Source of the DNA: Myxococcales bacterium
Lineage (GTDB): Bacteria; Myxococcota_A; Polyangia; Polyangiales; Polyangiaceae
Direction of reading: 5' to 3'
Length of the DNA stretch: 49,486 nt
NCBI GenBank assembly: GCA_903642325.1
Contig: CAHJWM010000036.1
Location: 1-49,486, forward strand
This document shows, piece after piece, positions 35,246 to 43,099 of this stretch. A program made the translations under genes and the position numbers. The notes below the pieces were generated by a model. It was not told the DNA's origin and did no database searches. It saw nothing but the letters and a program-made list of their open reading frames with translations. The stretch's first letter is position 1, and each line of letters starts with the position of its first letter.

Positions 35246-35617
35246 ATGGCGGACGCTGAGAAACGCAAGCGGCCCTCACGCGCACTGTCTGTGTTGCTGG
35301 GAGCGGCGCTATGGCACTTGGCTTGCGGCGGGCCGCAAAAGCAGGGGGAAGCCGGTGCCATTTGCTTCCGCACCGACGACTGTGCAGTTGGCTTCGCCTG
35401 CGTCCCCGAAACGAATGGCGCCAGCAAGCGGGTCTGCAGCTCAGATCTGAGCGGCATAGTGCCGAAGGGTGACGCTCCGCCAGGAGAGGCGGCGGCGACG
35501 CCGACCGCCGTCGCAAGCGCACCGGAGCCGGCCTCGGGGGGCGCGGAAAGTGCCGGGCGAGGAACGGGCGGGGGTGCTGGCGCGGCGGAGGGCTTGCTTG
35601 CGGGGACGGGCGGCTAG
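35246..35617 (+). CDS. Small lipoprotein with Gly/Ala-rich tail
   Basis: 123 residues. Basic N-terminus (EKRKRPSR), hydrophobic LSVLLGAALWHLAC with a lipobox Cys, a Cys-containing section (CFRTDDCAVGFACVPE, KRVCSS) and a low-complexity Ala/Gly/Pro tail (GTGGGAGAAEGLLAGTGG). The tail is probably disordered. Function unknown; it ends 14 bp from the convergent MCE gene. Confidence 0.7.
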   Translation: MADAEKRKRPSRALSVLLGAALWHLACGGPQKQGEAGAICFRTDDCAVGFACVPETNGASKRVCSSDLSGIVPKGDAPPGEAAATPTAVASAPEPASGGAESAGRGTGGGAGAAEGLLAGTGG

Positions 35618-35631
35618 CACTGCCTCTCGGC

Positions 35632-36654
35632 TCATTGTTTCCAGAAGAACTTCCACGGATTGTGTTTCAGGTCGCGGAGCATTTCCTGAAGATCATCGTA
35701 AAGCGCTTCGTCCATTACCAGCGCCCCCACGGTACCCTTGCCGGCCTTGACGCGGTCGACCAAGCCCTGCGCGTCGCTGGTGATGGTCTTGACCTGACCG
35801 CTTGCGTCGCTCAGATTTTGGGTGATGCGCTGGTAACGCTGAAGTTGATCGGCGCTGGCCAGCGCCTGCGCGAGCTTCTTGGCATCCGCGAGCGTGGCGC
35901 GACCGTCGGTCAGGAGCGGTTCGAGGTTTTGGTTCAAGGTGCCGGTCGAGCTCTCCACGTTGTTGAGAATTCGGGCGATTTGCGGATTGTCTATGTACCG
36001 CTCGCGGGCGGCTTTCAGCGTCGCGCTAGCGTCCCCGGAGAGGGCGTCCAAATTTTGGACGATGTGATCCAACTTGCCCTGGTTGTGCTCGAAAAAATTC
36101 CCGCTCGCATGCAGCGTTCGATGGAGACCATCGAACGTTTCGCTGATCTGCTGCTGGTTGTTGGTGATACCGAGGTACGCCTTGTGCAGTAGCTCGTAGC
36201 TTTCGCTGAGCAGCAGGTCGAGACGGGGTGGGCTAATGCCTTGCACCGTGGCGCCTTCGCCGAGCAGGGGCCGGTCACTGGAGCCCGGCTCGATCGCTAG
36301 AAACATCTCCCCCAGCACGCCCTGGCTGGTCACGAACCAACGCGCGTTGTCGTGAATTGCCGTCTTGTAGCGCCGTTCGACCTTCGCGACGGCGCGGATA
36401 ATTGGCTCCGCCTCGTGGGTTTGCGGGTCCACCATCCCGCCGCGAAATTCTAGCTCGCTCACGCGCCCGACCTTGACGCCTGCGATCCGCACGGGCGCGC
36501 CCGCCTGCAGGCCGCCGGGGTTTTGAAAGCTAACGTACACGGTGAACGTGGGCTGCAAGCTCAAGCCGCCCATTACGACGACGAAACCGGCAAGTAGGCC
36601 AAGGGCGACCAGGATCAGAAATCCTACTTTGACTTCGATCGACCGCTGGCTCAT
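35632..36654 (-). CDS. mlaD: MCE/MlaD-family lipid-transport protein
   Basis: 340 residues. An N-terminal membrane anchor (VGFLILVALGLLAGFVVVMGG, 10-30) precedes one MCE domain at about 38-120 (FTVYVSFQNPGGLQAGAPVRIAG is its hallmark region). About 200 helical residues follow, with regular hydrophobic spacing. MCE proteins form periplasmic hexamer rings that pass phospholipids between membranes; a long helical tail suggests a tunnel or needle like PqiB/LetB-type or mycobacterial Mce proteins. It lies 7 bp after the MlaF-like ATPase gene. ATG 36654 gives the canonical start; 36717 adds an unconserved leader. Confidence 0.9.
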   Translation of the reverse strand: MSQRSIEVKVGFLILVALGLLAGFVVVMGGLSLQPTFTVYVSFQNPGGLQAGAPVRIAGVKVGRVSELEFRGGMVDPQTHEAEPIIRAVAKVERRYKTAIHDNARWFVTSQGVLGEMFLAIEPGSSDRPLLGEGATVQGISPPRLDLLLSESYELLHKAYLGITNNQQQISETFDGLHRTLHASGNFFEHNQGKLDHIVQNLDALSGDASATLKAARERYIDNPQIARILNNVESSTGTLNQNLEPLLTDGRATLADAKKLAQALASADQLQRYQRITQNLSDASGQVKTITSDAQGLVDRVKAGKGTVGALVMDEALYDDLQEMLRDLKHNPWKFFWKQ

Positions 36655-36661
36655 GTGCCGC

Positions 36662-37405
36662 TCACGCTTCCATCGGCCCTTCTGCCCGCCCGTTGATGAA
36701 CTGCTGAACGACGCCATCCACGCTCGCGCGAAAATCGCTGGGATGGCCCACTAACTTCACCCTTCCTTTGTACAGCATGACGATACGGTCTGCGATGCTG
36801 AAGATCGACTTCAGATCATGGGAAACCACGATGCTGGTCACCCCCAAAGTGTCCGCCAGCTCACGGATCAAGCGGTCGACGCGTCGGGCACTGATGGGAT
36901 CCAAGCTGGTGGTCGGCTCGTCGAACAGTACGTAGCGTGGGGATAGCGTGAGTGCCCGCGCAATCGCGACGCGCTTCTTCATGCCGTCGCCGAGCTCGCT
37001 TGGAAAGCGGTCAGCAAAGTCGCGCATTTGGACGCGCTCGAGCAGCCGATGAGCTTCGCTGAGCGCGTCTGCTTCGCCGAGCCCAAGGTGCTTACGCAAC
37101 GGTAGACAGACGTTTTCGGCGCAAGTCATCGAGTCGAAGAGCGTCGAGTGTTGAAAGACCATCGCGCACTTCTTGCGCACTGCGTACATGCGTTGCTCGT
37201 CGAATTGGCTGACTTCTTCGCCATCGAGCCATATTTCGCCAGCGTCTGGTTTCAGCAGACCGACCAGTTGCTTGATCAAAACGCTTTTTCCAACGCCGGA
37301 GGCGCCGATGATGAAAAAGACCTCGCCCGGATTGACGTCGAAGCTGACCGCGCTGAGCACTCGCTTGTCGCCAAACGACTTCGACACGTCGCGGAAAGAG
37401 ATCAT
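36662..37405 (-). CDS. mlaF: Mla-type ABC ATPase 1, degenerate signature loop
   Basis: 247-residue cytoplasmic ATPase of the MlaF family. Walker A GASGVGKS (34-41), Q-loop Gln85, Walker B VLFDEP (Asp162, Glu163), and H-loop His196 (VVSHDL) are intact. The ABC signature reads LGDGM (138-142) instead of LSGGQ/M, losing the conserved Ser. The second ATPase (39894) has the complementary defect. It starts after a lipoprotein gene on the opposite strand, with its own promoter, and is followed by the MCE gene. Confidence 0.93.
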   Translation of the reverse strand: MISFRDVSKSFGDKRVLSAVSFDVNPGEVFFIIGASGVGKSVLIKQLVGLLKPDAGEIWLDGEEVSQFDEQRMYAVRKKCAMVFQHSTLFDSMTCAENVCLPLRKHLGLGEADALSEAHRLLERVQMRDFADRFPSELGDGMKKRVAIARALTLSPRYVLFDEPTTSLDPISARRVDRLIRELADTLGVTSIVVSHDLKSIFSIADRIVMLYKGRVKLVGHPSDFRASVDGVVQQFINGRAEGPMEA

Positions 37406-37415
37406 GGCAAGTCAA

Positions 37416-37445
37416 AGACTAGACGCGACTTTCAAAGCGGTGCAA
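37416..37445 (-). promoter_or_regulatory. Putative promoter of the mlaF-mlaD pair
   Basis: Minus strand: TTGCAC (37445-37440), 18-bp spacer, TAGTCT (37421-37416). The -10 box ends 10 nt before ATG 37405. This would let the ATPase 1-MCE pair be transcribed apart from the upstream permease genes. Confidence 0.5.
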
Positions 37446-37531
37446 TCGCAGTCACGTCCGGCACAGAGCCTGCGAAGCGAAGACCGTGCGCGGTTGACTT
37501 CACGCGCGAAAACGGGGTACGCGGCTGAGAA

Positions 37532-38203
37532 ATGGCTCGTTTTCGCCACATGTCGCGGCGCCGTGCGCGCGCTTGGTTGCTTGGCGTCTCGTGCCTCGTC
37601 GCGAGTGGCTGCGGCCACGCCCCGATCGCACCGGTGATCGCGCCGGAGAGCGACACCGCCCCGGCGCAGTGCGCCAAGGACGAGGTCCGTGAGTACTTTT
37701 GCGACGACTTATTGCCATTATTTTCCGCGCGCCCGGCGCCCGCCCCGTACGACAGCTGTCCGGCCTCGAGTGACATACGAGCCGGCAATTTCCCAGCGGT
37801 CGGCCGAATCGCGGCGTTCGATCTCGAGTACACGGCATACACGCGTCGGCGCGTTCAGCCCGGTCACAGCTGCTGCTACGGCTGGTGCGCCGCCGTGAAG
37901 ACCTCTAACCCAAGCTCGGCGGCGCCCGTTACTTGCGAAAATAGCGCTGGGCTGCGCGAAGGCTTTTGCATGCGCGAGTTGGAGAGCGGAACCTCTGCGC
38001 CGGCGGCGAGCCCGTTCGAGCGCTGCCCGAGCGCGCTCAAGCCGCCAGACGTGGTGGCATTTGCGGCGCCCGCCTCAGCGCGGTTGGACACGGCACAGAC
38101 TGCGCAGCGGCGACGAGAGACGCTCCTGGCCGACTGTTGTTACGGCTGGTGCTCGAGCACACCGGCGGGCACCGTGCTCAAAGCTCAGCCAAAGACCAAG
38201 TAG
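37532..38203 (+). CDS. Cys-rich lipoprotein inserted in the Mla cluster, opposite strand
   Basis: 223 residues. Lipobox LVASGC after a basic N-terminus (start ATG 37532 or 37550). Two related halves each end in CCYGWC (HSCCYGWCAAV and DCCYGWCSST), indicating an internal duplication; other Cys pairs are scattered through. It lies between the two halves of the Mla cluster but on the plus strand, and its stop overlaps the end of the permease 2 gene by 19 bp. Function unknown; a periplasmic or outer-membrane role next to lipid transport is possible. Confidence 0.75.
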   Translation: MARFRHMSRRRARAWLLGVSCLVASGCGHAPIAPVIAPESDTAPAQCAKDEVREYFCDDLLPLFSARPAPAPYDSCPASSDIRAGNFPAVGRIAAFDLEYTAYTRRRVQPGHSCCYGWCAAVKTSNPSSAAPVTCENSAGLREGFCMRELESGTSAPAASPFERCPSALKPPDVVAFAAPASARLDTAQTAQRRRETLLADCCYGWCSSTPAGTVLKAQPKTK

Positions 38204-39009
38204 CCCGCTCCGCTGATCACGAAATTCAACACAATCACGGCTAAGGACGAGCTCACCACCGCCCGCGTGGTCGCCGCCCCTACACCTTCCGAGCCTCCAA
38301 AGGCAGTCAGCCCACAGTAGCCACTGATCACCGGGATTGCGGCGCCGTAAGCCAGGCACTTGCACAGGCCGATCGTCAGATCGCCCGCGCTGACCAGGCT
38401 TACGTTGGCAAACGTGCGAGGGTTCAAGCCGAAAAACGCGTACGCCGTCCACATACCGGTCAGGAACGCGACGCCCGCAGCGATCACGGTCAAGGCTCCG
38501 AAAATGCTCAAGCAAGCCAAGAAGCGCGGTCGGATTAAATAATCGATCGGGTCGGTCGCGCACATGCGTAAGGCATCGACCTGTTCGGTTACGACCATCG
38601 ACCCGATTTCAGCGGCTATCCCCGCACCGACCCGGGTGGCGAGCATCAGCGCGCAAATGCTGGCGGCTAAATCCCGCACTAGGAGTTGCAGAAAGGTCGC
38701 GCCCAACAGCGACAAGTCAGGTACCACGCGCTGCGTCTGCAGCCCGCCCTGGTACACCGAGATCATGCCGATGAAGCCCATAACTACGGCTAAAAATGCG
38801 AGCGAGCGGTTCCCAATCTCGTACATTTGGCACATATAAGCCTGGCGATTGGGGGCGCCGCGCGCTGCATAGTGAAGTGTCAGCCGGAACACTCGGTACA
38901 GGTCAGTGACCTGCTGCAGTTGATCCAAAGCAAAGTGGCCAAGCGCGGCTGCAACGCGTGACCGGGTGCTCGCATTGGGTCTGGGGTGAAGCTCGTTTAG
39001 AATTGTCAT
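38185..39009 (-). CDS. mlaE: MlaE-family permease 2
   Basis: 274-residue inner-membrane permease of the MlaE/YrbE family with about five or six membrane segments. The family core is clear: ATRVGAGIAAEIGSMVVTEQ, then VDALRMCATDPIDYLIRPR. ATG 39009 overlaps the stop of permease 1 (ATGA). A much longer open frame to 39750 is a shadow of permease 1. It is only moderately similar to permease 1, so the two probably form a heterodimer rather than being a recent duplication. Confidence 0.92.
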   Translation of the reverse strand: MTILNELHPRPNASTRSRVAAALGHFALDQLQQVTDLYRVFRLTLHYAARGAPNRQAYMCQMYEIGNRSLAFLAVVMGFIGMISVYQGGLQTQRVVPDLSLLGATFLQLLVRDLAASICALMLATRVGAGIAAEIGSMVVTEQVDALRMCATDPIDYLIRPRFLACLSIFGALTVIAAGVAFLTGMWTAYAFFGLNPRTFANVSLVSAGDLTIGLCKCLAYGAAIPVISGYCGLTAFGGSEGVGAATTRAVVSSSLAVIVLNFVISGAGYLVFG

Positions 39010-39803
39010 AGCAAGGCGAACGACAGCAGGTAGTCGAGCACGAAGATGCCGGCGGCGCTCACGACGACCGTAGTGTTCACCGACCGACCGACGCCCGGCG
39101 CGCCGCCGCGGGTCGACAGCCCGAAGTGACAGCTGGACAGCCCAATGACGATGCCGAAAACGATGCTCTTGATCAGGCCGTGGGCGACGTCGCCGAAGCC
39201 GAGCAGGCCGGTCGTGAGTCCGCGGTAAAAGATGCCCGGCTCGATCCCCAAAAAAGCCCAGCCGGCGTAGGCGGCGCCAAAGAGCGCAAGTGTGTCTGCG
39301 AAAATCGTCGACAAAAACAGCGTGGCCACGATGGCTAGGAAGCGAGGCGTCAGCAAGAAACCCACCGGATCGATAGCCAGGGCGCGGAGCGCGTCGATTT
39401 GTTCCGTAACTGCCATCGTGCCGAGCTCGGCCGTGTTGTTCGCTCCGACCCGCCCGTTGATCATGAGCGCCGTGAGCAGAGGGGCGATCTCGCGCAGCGT
39501 GCCGAAACCTGCGCCCCAGCCGAGCAGGCCATACGCGCCATAATGCTCTACGATCGGCGCCGCTTGAATGACCATGATGCCGCCCGTGAAGAGCGCGGTA
39601 ACGGTCACTATGGGCAGCGACTTGAGGCCCATGCGGTGCAGGCTGCGGAGTAGCTCGCGCTCGTCGAAGTCGCGTTTCAGCACGTGCCGCACGATTTGCC
39701 CGAGGAGCACGCCCAGGCCGCCGAGCAACGACACACTGTCGCCCAGCCACTGACTGAGAGCCGTCAAGGGCGGCGGAGAGCGCGCGCTGGAGTCGGCCGA
39801 CAT
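39006..39803 (-). CDS. mlaE: MlaE-family permease 1
   Basis: 265 residues from ATG 39803 (39851 is an alternative). MlaE/YrbE-type membrane protein: FTGGIMVIQAAPIVEHYGA, GRVGANNTAELGTMAVTEQ, then IDALRALAIDPVGFLLTPR, and several hydrophobic spans. It forms the membrane channel with ATPases on the cytoplasmic side and the MCE ring on the periplasmic side. It is coupled by a 4-bp overlap to permease 2 and follows ATPase 2 by about 90 bp (42 bp with the longer start). Confidence 0.92.
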   Translation of the reverse strand: MSADSSARSPPPLTALSQWLGDSVSLLGGLGVLLGQIVRHVLKRDFDERELLRSLHRMGLKSLPIVTVTALFTGGIMVIQAAPIVEHYGAYGLLGWGAGFGTLREIAPLLTALMINGRVGANNTAELGTMAVTEQIDALRALAIDPVGFLLTPRFLAIVATLFLSTIFADTLALFGAAYAGWAFLGIEPGIFYRGLTTGLLGFGDVAHGLIKSIVFGIVIGLSSCHFGLSTRGGAPGVGRSVNTTVVVSAAGIFVLDYLLSFALL

Positions 39804-39893
39804 GTCAGACGAGTGTACGCCAAGGTCTCGACTCGCAGCCAGGAACCGCATGATTCGCGCACGTTGGGGGCCTCTCGATCGAGGTCTGGCTCG

Positions 39894-40628
39894 TCATAGG
39901 GGGCCGTCCAGCGCACCGTGAACGAACTGATGAACGCGCGGATCGGACGCGTTCTCGAGCTCGTCGGTGCTGCCCTCGAAGATCATGCGGCCCTCCAACA
40001 TCATGCCGACGCGATCGGTGACCGTGAGCAGGCGGTCCAGATCGCTAGAGACCATGATCACGGTCGAGCCGGACGCGCGCTGCTCGGCCCGCAATAAATC
40101 GAAGATCTTCTGACTCGTGACGGGGTCGAGGCCCGCAGATGGTTCGTCGTACAGCACGATCGGCGCGCGCGTCACGGTGGCGCGAGCAACACCGATGCGC
40201 TTCTTTTGACCGCCGCTGAGGCCAGCAGGCAAGCGATCTTGAAAGCCTGGCAGATCGACGCGGGCCAGGCGTTCCGCGACGCGCGCCGCAATTTCTGTCT
40301 CCGACAAATCGAATAGTCGGCGCAGGGGAAATGCGATGTTCTCGGCCACGGTCATGAAATCGAACAGCGCATTGTTTTGAAAAAGCATGCCGATGCCCTT
40401 TCTGAACTCGTTCAACTCCAAGTCGCCCATGGCCAGAACGTTTTGGTCGCCGACCGTGACCTGGCCGCGATCGGGCCGGAGCAAACCGGTGATCGCACGA
40501 AGAATGAGGCTTTTGCCGGACGCTCCCGGCCCGATCATCCCGAATAGACAGCGCTCGGGCACGTACAGCTCGACCTCCGTCAGCACGGCGCGATCGAAGC
40601 TTTTCGAGACGCCGGTGAGGCGAATCAA
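39894..40628 (-). CDS. mlaF: Mla-type ABC ATPase 2, H-loop His replaced by Ser
   Basis: 244 residues. Walker A GPGASGKS (33-40), Q-loop Gln84, canonical signature LSGGQ (137-141) and Walker B VLYDEP (Asp161, Glu162). The switch (H-loop) position is Ser195 (MVSSDLDRL) where the family has His, confirmed from the AGC codon. Loss of the H-loop normally cripples hydrolysis at that subunit's own site. Its start overlaps the stop of the SctJ-like gene (ATGA, 40625-40628). Confidence 0.93.
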   Translation of the reverse strand: MIRLTGVSKSFDRAVLTEVELYVPERCLFGMIGPGASGKSLILRAITGLLRPDRGQVTVGDQNVLAMGDLELNEFRKGIGMLFQNNALFDFMTVAENIAFPLRRLFDLSETEIAARVAERLARVDLPGFQDRLPAGLSGGQKKRIGVARATVTRAPIVLYDEPSAGLDPVTSQKIFDLLRAEQRASGSTVIMVSSDLDRLLTVTDRVGMMLEGRMIFEGSTDELENASDPRVHQFVHGALDGPL

Positions 40629-41440
40629 CGCGCGCCCTGGGCCTCGGCCGCTCGCTGTTCGGCGAGGTTAGTTTCGGCACGCCGGGCGCGGGCCCATACC
40701 CAAAGTAGCGCCGCTAAGAGGCCTAGGTTCACAAGCAGGGCGCTGCCGACGATGCCGCGCAGTGGAAACACCGAACCGCGAGTCACGGTCACGGGGCCGA
40801 AGCGGGATAGCTCGCGCTCCGCCAGACGCCCCGGGCTCGCTACGGGAACCAAGACCACCGAGACCTGAGCGGGCGATAAGCCCGGAACGGCGCCCGCGAC
40901 CAAACGTTGCACATCATAGCTGGCTATGGGCGGTGCGGCGCCCCGATGGCGAAGCAATACCGAGGCTGACGGCTGTAGCGGTGCTTCCTCGGCCGCGAGC
41001 GCATCGGAGACCGGAATGGCCAAGTGAACGCGAACCGACACCACGCCGTCCAGGCTTCGCAACGAGCGCTCGAGCTCACCGGCGGTGCCTGCTACGAATT
41101 TTGCTTGTTCAGAGGCGCGGCTTGGGACCATCGAGCTTTGACCGAAGGTATCGAGCAAGCCAGGGCTAGCGGGCGGCGGTAAGCTCTCGGAGCTCAGCAC
41201 GCCGGCTGCGCTCGAAGCGTCGTCACGGGCCACGCTCACACGCCAGTGCCCTTCGCTGTCCGGATCTCGTTCCTTATCCGCTGCGAGGCCGTTCCTCTCG
41301 AGTGCGACCACGGCGTGATTGGCGTCGCTTTCGTCCAGCCCGACCGCGATCGGGACGTTGCACCCGGTCAGGAAAAGCGCGCCGAACAGTGCGAGCACGG
41401 CCCGTGGCGCGCCCGCTGAATGATCCCCTCGTTCCTTCAT
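40625..41440 (-). CDS. sctJ: SctJ/YscJ-family inner-ring lipoprotein
   Basis: 271 residues. Lipobox FLTGC (Cys27), then the YscJ/FliF ring-building modules: GLDESDANHAVVALERNGL, HWRVSVARDDASSA, GELERSLRSLDGVVSVRVHL and PSASVLLRH, SYDVQRLVAGAVPGLSP. A C-terminal membrane helix (ALLVNLGLLAALLWVWA) precedes a charged tail. This is the layout of SctJ, the type III secretion MS-ring lipoprotein; FliF is twice as long and not a lipoprotein. No other secretion or flagellar gene is in the window. It is translationally coupled to an Mla ATPase, suggesting recruitment to lipid transport. ATG 41440 is chosen for the signal peptide. Confidence 0.85.
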   Translation of the reverse strand: MKERGDHSAGAPRAVLALFGALFLTGCNVPIAVGLDESDANHAVVALERNGLAADKERDPDSEGHWRVSVARDDASSAAGVLSSESLPPPASPGLLDTFGQSSMVPSRASEQAKFVAGTAGELERSLRSLDGVVSVRVHLAIPVSDALAAEEAPLQPSASVLLRHRGAAPPIASYDVQRLVAGAVPGLSPAQVSVVLVPVASPGRLAERELSRFGPVTVTRGSVFPLRGIVGSALLVNLGLLAALLWVWARARRAETNLAEQRAAEAQGAR

Positions 41441-41481
41441 GGTGCTCTCGGCTCGCGCACTTCGCGCGATTGTCCATTGCC

Positions 41482-43017
41482 TCAAAAGTTCGTGTGGGTG
41501 ACGTCGAGCTTCGGATTGCTCGGGAAGCCAAGCCCGCGTACGCCTGCCGCGATGCAGCCCTCGACGCCCCGATTACGTGGGCTCAAGACCACCGTGACGC
41601 CAACGGCGCGGCCGTTTTGCACGGCCGCGCAGATGCTGATCGATGCAGAATCAGGCGCGCCGCAATGCGCAAAGTAGCTTCCGCGGTTCAAAATCGCCGC
41701 GTATTGCCCACCAGTGATGTCCGCTTGGCCGCGTGGCCCTCCGACGCTCATTTCTTCGACGTACGAAGCTTGCGCTGCCTCGCAGCTTTGCCCGCCGCCT
41801 AGGATTGGAAAGGCGCCGCTGTGGCCGACCACGTGTCCGCCGCCGCCTGCCTTGTGCGCTTTCTTGGTGTTCAATCCGGCATCAGTTTCAATGTTCGATT
41901 GCGAGTCCACCTGCACCGCTACCTCGTCATTGCGATTGGCGCGTGCTTTGAGGAACCACAGCCCGGCGATGACCAGCAGCGCGCCAACGCCCAAAACCCC
42001 GATCAGAGCCTTTCCCCGCGTGCTCCGCGACTCCTCCACCACGACCCGCTCGATAGCGGCTTTCTCCGCGCTAACGTCGCGCGATAAGCGAGCATTTTCC
42101 GCGAAGGGCGCAAACTCCTCCCAGTCTTTTATGGCACGCTCGTCTTTACTGAGCGAATCGCGCACGACGTCCACATCGAGGAAGGTGTGCGTGCTGATTT
42201 GCTGCAGCAGCTCGACGGCGCTGAAGGGTCCGTGATCCATGCCGTCCTTGATCACCACGTAACGCGGGCGCGGGTCGCTCTCGAGACGCGCCTTGAGCGT
42301 GGCGAGCTCACTCGTGGCGTCGCTGAGCAGACGCGGCTGCGGTCGAGAGACGACACCGAGCGCGTAAGGGCTGCGCTCGGGCGGAGCGGGCGGCAGCATG
42401 GACATAGACACGTCGACATCGAAGTTCACATCGTGGTCGAGATGAGACGTGTCGGCCGGGGGCGGGGGAGCGGCGCTGGCTAACGGAGCAAACTGATGGA
42501 GCGCCTGCGCCAGCGCGTTCAAGTCATCGGGACGATGGCTGGGGTCAGAGACCAATGCCTTCGCCAACATGCCCTCCACACCATGCGGTAAATTGGCGAT
42601 GACCTCGGTCGGCCGGCGCATGCCGGGGCCGACGCTCAACCCGGTGAGGAGCTCATAAAGCATTGCGCCCAGCGCAAATACGCTGGCCCGCGCGCCGCCC
42701 GGCTCTCCGCTTCGCTCCTCGGGGGCCATACAGGCCTTGTCGCGTGGCAAGACGGGCGCCTTCTGCGCAAGCGCGAGCGAGATCTGGTAAAATCCAAAAT
42801 CGTCTTCGAGCAGGCTCGAGGGGTGCAGATACAACCGATGCCCCGCCCGATGCAGCTCCGCTGCCTGAACGCACAGCGGCACGATCACGCGGACCGCCTG
42901 CCTCAGGTCGAGTGAGCTGCCGCGCACGCGCAACTCCTGGAGTCGCGCGCGGAGCGTGCCGGGGGCGACAGACGCACCGACGGGCAGGGGCGTAACCAAG
43001 TGTTGAGCGCTCGTCAT
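41482..43017 (-). CDS. C-lobe-only pseudokinase with GYF-like, membrane and TonB-C-like domains
   Basis: 511 residues. Residues 35-175 resemble the C-lobe of Ser/Thr kinases (ELHRAGHRLYLHPSSLL, ACMAPEE at 96-101, SVFALGAMLYELLTG), but no N-lobe, P-loop Lys, HRD Asp or DFG Asp is present, so it should not phosphorylate. A GYF_2-like domain follows (about 252-305, DGMDHGPFSAVELL), then a membrane helix (about 337-357) and a periplasmic TonB-C-like domain with conserved Cys (SICAAVQNGRAVGVTVVLSP, GVEGCIAAGVRGLGFP). Gliding-motility proteins of myxobacteria use similar GYF/TonB-C arrangements. It precedes the SctJ-like gene by 41 bp. Confidence 0.8.
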   Translation of the reverse strand: MTSAQHLVTPLPVGASVAPGTLRARLQELRVRGSSLDLRQAVRVIVPLCVQAAELHRAGHRLYLHPSSLLEDDFGFYQISLALAQKAPVLPRDKACMAPEERSGEPGGARASVFALGAMLYELLTGLSVGPGMRRPTEVIANLPHGVEGMLAKALVSDPSHRPDDLNALAQALHQFAPLASAAPPPPADTSHLDHDVNFDVDVSMSMLPPAPPERSPYALGVVSRPQPRLLSDATSELATLKARLESDPRPRYVVIKDGMDHGPFSAVELLQQISTHTFLDVDVVRDSLSKDERAIKDWEEFAPFAENARLSRDVSAEKAAIERVVVEESRSTRGKALIGVLGVGALLVIAGLWFLKARANRNDEVAVQVDSQSNIETDAGLNTKKAHKAGGGGHVVGHSGAFPILGGGQSCEAAQASYVEEMSVGGPRGQADITGGQYAAILNRGSYFAHCGAPDSASISICAAVQNGRAVGVTVVLSPRNRGVEGCIAAGVRGLGFPSNPKLDVTHTNF

Positions 43018-43099
43018 TCCAGGGCGTCGGATAGTACCAAAAAATTCCGCGGCCCGCGATCACCGTAGGCTGACAGGCCCGTGCTTCGGCTGTCGATGG

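Noticed and set aside
39010-39750. N-terminal extension of permease 2 (frame open to 39750)
   Set aside because: It lies antiparallel in frame sense within permease 1 coding sequence, is Arg-rich and unconserved; ATG 39009 with the ATGA overlap is the normal start.
40625-41440. FliF flagellar MS-ring protein
   Set aside because: FliF is about twice as long, has two membrane helices and no lipobox; the length and lipobox fit SctJ.
41482-43017. Active Ser/Thr protein kinase
   Set aside because: No N-lobe, no catalytic Asp in the HRD or DFG positions.
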